This document shows positions 61,801 through 64,000 of a stretch of DNA of 64,000 nt, in pieces. The stretch is from positions 8,862,520-8,926,519 of the forward strand of contig NC_054389.1 of the NCBI RefSeq assembly GCF_001625195.1, read 5' to 3'. The stretch's first letter is position 1. Each line of letters starts with the position of its first letter. The position numbers and the translations under genes were made by a program. The notes beneath the pieces were generated by a model that was not told the DNA's origin, ran no database searches, and saw only the letters and a list, made by a program, of their open reading frames with translations. Source of the stretch: Drechmeria coniospora. Taxonomy: Eukaryota > Ascomycota > Sordariomycetes > Hypocreales > Ophiocordycipitaceae.

Positions 61801-62156
61801 TCTTGGTACACGGAAGGGTTCTTCTGGACGGTGTGCCTGCCTGGTGGCTGCACTGCCTACCCTAACCCTCCTCCCAACCCAAGGTCGGAGCTCGGAACTC
61901 CGAGGCGGGCGTTGCTGACTAAAGCGCCGGTGAAGCCGCGGCCACGACGCTCGTAACTCCGCTCGGCGTTGCGGCGATGATGGCGCGGGCAAAAAGTCTG
62001 CACCACTTCTTCTTATCAGATGAGATTGATAAAGATTCCCTTTTACACTGGCCCGCCCCCCTCGCCGCCGTCGAGTCGGACCTGCTCTTTGGGAGGATCA
62101 AACGTCGTAACTCCGACGACGACCTGTTCTCCTCGCCCGCCATTGCCGCCGGCACC
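58873..62156. other. 3.3-kb intergenic stretch before the transcription factor
   Basis: GTAC words cluster at 59215-59640, including short tandem repeats of ACAAGTACAAGC at about 59355-59400. From 60230 to 61900 the frames (for example 60227-60964) are Arg/Gly-rich without motifs, and I do not call them. The last few hundred bases are the promoter and leader of the Zn2Cys6 gene. Confidence 0.5.
59215..59640. repeat. GTAC-word repeat cluster
   Basis: Includes AAGTACAAGCACAAGTACAA, CTACGGAGTACACTGATTTG and GTACTCCGTACATGAAG. Same word family as the other clusters; lies between genes only. Confidence 0.7.
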
Positions 62157-64000
62157 ATGCCCATGCCCGTACCCGTACCCATACCACCCATGCCAGACCC
62201 CGACGCCGGCCACGACGACGACGACGACGACCGAAGCTCGACGCCGGATTCCGACGACGGCGCCGAGGAAGCTCGCGTGCGGAGGGGCGGCTCCGGGGGC
62301 TCCGCAGCCTCGCCGACCACCGGAGGCTCCGACCATCCGCCGGCCCGCAAGAGGCAGCGTGTGCGTCTCAGCTGCCTCGAGTGCCGCCGCCGCAAGCTCT
62401 CCTGCGACCGAGGCTTCCCCTGCGAGCGTTGCATCAAGAGCGGGACGCCGGATCGTTGCAGCTACGAGGCGCGCAACGGCGACGTCGTCAACGCCTCCTC
62501 GGGCGTGCCGCCGCCCTTTGGCCAGCTCGACGGCCGTCGCTTCGGCATCGGCATCGGCCTCGGCCTCGGCGGCGATGGCTCCTCGACCCTGACCTCGCGC
62601 GAGGACCACGACCGACTCCGCAGGCTCGAGCTGGAGATTGCCCAGCTCAAGACGCAGCTTCTCGCGCGCCCCGGCGGCGGCGTCGGCTCCTTGGACGGCA
62701 GCACCGTCGCCGGCAGCAGCCACTCGCCGGCGACGCAGCAGAGGGAGGACGGCGGCGCGGCCGGAGCCCTCGACGCCAACGGCGAGGCCGCCCCCCGGCC
62801 CGACGTGCAGGAGTGCATCGACGCCAGCAACATGAGCGGCGACAAGGGCGAGCTGCGCTTCTTCCGCGGCAAGGGCTTCCGCACCCGCTACTTTGGCCCC
62901 CACAACGCGAGCATGGCCTTTGTCGAGCTCACCGGCCTCTGCCCCTTTATGCGGGAGACGGCCGACGAGTGGCTGCGGCCCGTCATCCTGCACGATCGAA
63001 AGGACCGCAAGCGACGCCTCGAGGACCGCGAGCTGCGCTTCAACGAACCCGACGCCGAGCTCATGGCCCTGCTGCCGACGCGCGAGGAGGCCGACGCGCT
63101 CATCGCCGTCTACCTCGACCAGTTCGAGCAGGTCCACCGCATCGTCCACATACCCACCTTTCGTGCCGAGTACGCCGGCTTCTGGAAGGCCGACGCCGGC
63201 GGCAGCGTCCACGCCAACGGCAACGTCCACGCCAACGGCAACGTCCACGGCCACGGTCACGTCAAACCACCCCACGCCGCCTTCACCGCCCTCGTCCTCT
63301 CCATGATGGCCGTCGCGAGCTGCGTGCACACGCACGAATCGCTCAAGTTCATCGGCATGATGTCTAACGCCCGTCACTGGGCCGAGCGCTGGATCAACGC
63401 CTGCGATGGCTGGCTCGCGAGGCAGAGCCAGAAGCACCGCAAGCTCATTCACTTCCAGATCGCCTGCCTCCTCTACCTCGGCAAGCGCGTCAACACGATC
63501 AAGAAGAAGCGCTTCTGGACCAGCGCCGGCGCCCTCATCCAGGACGGCATCGCCGTCGGCCTGCACCGCGAGCCGAGCCACATGGCCGGCAAGATCAGCA
63601 TCTACAACCAGGAGATGCGTCGACGGATATGGACGACGGTCCAGGAGTTCGACATGCAGGCCTCCTTCGACCACGGCCTGCCAACGCTCGTGAGCCACCT
63701 GCACTACGACACGAACGCGCCCCGCAACCTCGACGACGACGACTTTGACGAGGACACGACGACGCTACCGCCGTCGAGGCCGGCCAAGGAGTACACCTTC
63801 TGCTCCTTCCAGAACCTCGCCCGCCAGAGCCTGCCGCTGCGGCTCGAGCTGTCCCGGCTGCTGACGGGCCCGCTCTCGGACATTGACTACGACCAGGTGA
63901 TCCGCTACACAAACGACCTGACGCACGAGATCGACGCGCTGCCGTCCTGGGACACGAACCCGAACCGGAACGCCGACGTCGACGTCGACGGGGCTCGCGG
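62157..64000 (+). CDS. Zn2Cys6 fungal transcription factor (cut by right edge)
   Basis: An uninterrupted frame of at least 614 codons that runs off the window. The binuclear zinc cluster is complete and standard: C73, C76, C83, C89, C92, C101 (CLECRRRKLSCDRGFPCERC then IKSGTPDRC), followed by a linker and a short heptad region (RLRRLELEIAQLKTQLL) for dimerisation. From about residue 310 the fungal-specific regulatory domain begins (YLDQFEQVHRIVHIPTF, CLLYLGKRVNTIKKKRF, MRRRIWTTVQEFDMQASF). A tandem VHANGN repeat sits at about residue 351. The frame is also open upstream to an ATG at 61977, but the codons there are not GC3-biased, so the ATG at 62157 (context CACCATG) is preferred. Target genes are unknown. 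Confidence 0.9.
   Translation, partial: MPMPVPVPIPPMPDPDAGHDDDDDDRSSTPDSDDGAEEARVRRGGSGGSAASPTTGGSDHPPARKRQRVRLSCLECRRRKLSCDRGFPCERCIKSGTPDRCSYEARNGDVVNASSGVPPPFGQLDGRRFGIGIGLGLGGDGSSTLTSREDHDRLRRLELEIAQLKTQLLARPGGGVGSLDGSTVAGSSHSPATQQREDGGAAGALDANGEAAPRPDVQECIDASNMSGDKGELRFFRGKGFRTRYFGPHNASMAFVELTGLCPFMRETADEWLRPVILHDRKDRKRRLEDRELRFNEPDAELMALLPTREEADALIAVYLDQFEQVHRIVHIPTFRAEYAGFWKADAGGSVHANGNVHANGNVHGHGHVKPPHAAFTALVLSMMAVASCVHTHESLKFIGMMSNARHWAERWINACDGWLARQSQKHRKLIHFQIACLLYLGKRVNTIKKKRFWTSAGALIQDGIAVGLHREPSHMAGKISIYNQEMRRRIWTTVQEFDMQASFDHGLPTLVSHLHYDTNAPRNLDDDDFDEDTTTLPPSRPAKEYTFCSFQNLARQSLPLRLELSRLLTGPLSDIDYDQVIRYTNDLTHEIDALPSWDTNPNRNADVDVDGAR

Noticed and set aside
62043..63704. 553-codon minus-strand frame opposite the transcription factor gene
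   Set aside because: It is the antisense of a GC3-rich gene. Such genes keep the complementary frame free of stops. The translation is Val/Ala/Gly-rich without motifs, whereas the plus strand shows a full zinc cluster.

Overview
The window is nuclear DNA of a filamentous ascomycete, most probably a Sordariomycete and perhaps Hypocreales. This is judged from protein family flavour, GC-rich third codon positions, many short introns (about 50-200 bp, GTRNGY...YAG, often with a CTAAC/CTGAC branch site) and single-gene transcription units on both strands. It holds 18 protein genes I can support, plus one gene fragment. I saw no tRNA, rRNA, CRISPR array or transposase/reverse-transcriptase gene.

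Layout: WW-domain Gly/Gln-rich protein (+, 1770-3211); Pga1-like GPI-mannosyltransferase subunit (-, 3571-4359); alpha-tubulin (+, 5830-7638); mitochondrial HMG-CoA lyase (+, 8063-9240); V-ATPase subunit B (+, 10596-12545); secreted aldose 1-epimerase (+, 14464-15844); Dph1 diphthamide synthase subunit (+, 16537-18043); gene fragment (-, 18759-19093); Ctf8 (-, 19221-19664) divergent from ribosomal protein S6 (+, 20126-21334); a 4000-residue Tom1/HUWE1-type HECT ubiquitin ligase (-, 22031-34441); a 4.1-kb gene-free, repeat-containing gap; Gyp5-like TBC Rab-GAP (+, 38541-41498); ribosomal protein S8 (-, 42052-42741); a 747-residue uncharacterised protein (-, 43902-46211); Tsc13 enoyl-CoA reductase (+, 48359-49385); BLOC-1 subunit 1 (-, 49658-50443); Sog2 RAM-pathway LRR protein (-, 51473-54564); short RecQ helicase (+, 56212-57847); DUF2470 membrane protein (-, 58192-58872); and a Zn2Cys6 transcription factor cut by the right edge (+, 62157-64000).

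Most genes are core housekeeping (cytoskeleton, translation, vacuole acidification, lipid elongation, ubiquitination, sister-chromatid cohesion). I see no secondary-metabolite cluster, and the genes do not form one pathway. The non-gene content is more distinctive. Gaps between genes are crowded with GTAC-centred palindromic words (TACGGAGTAC and relatives) that I do not see in the exons. There are two clear inverted repeats, at 36983-37022 and at 47732-47838, the latter with a run of 16 G. The two ribosomal protein genes share promoter words at similar spliced distances from their starts. All gene models were spliced by hand from reading frame and splice consensus, so exon borders are inferred; in nearly every case the codon phase closes exactly.
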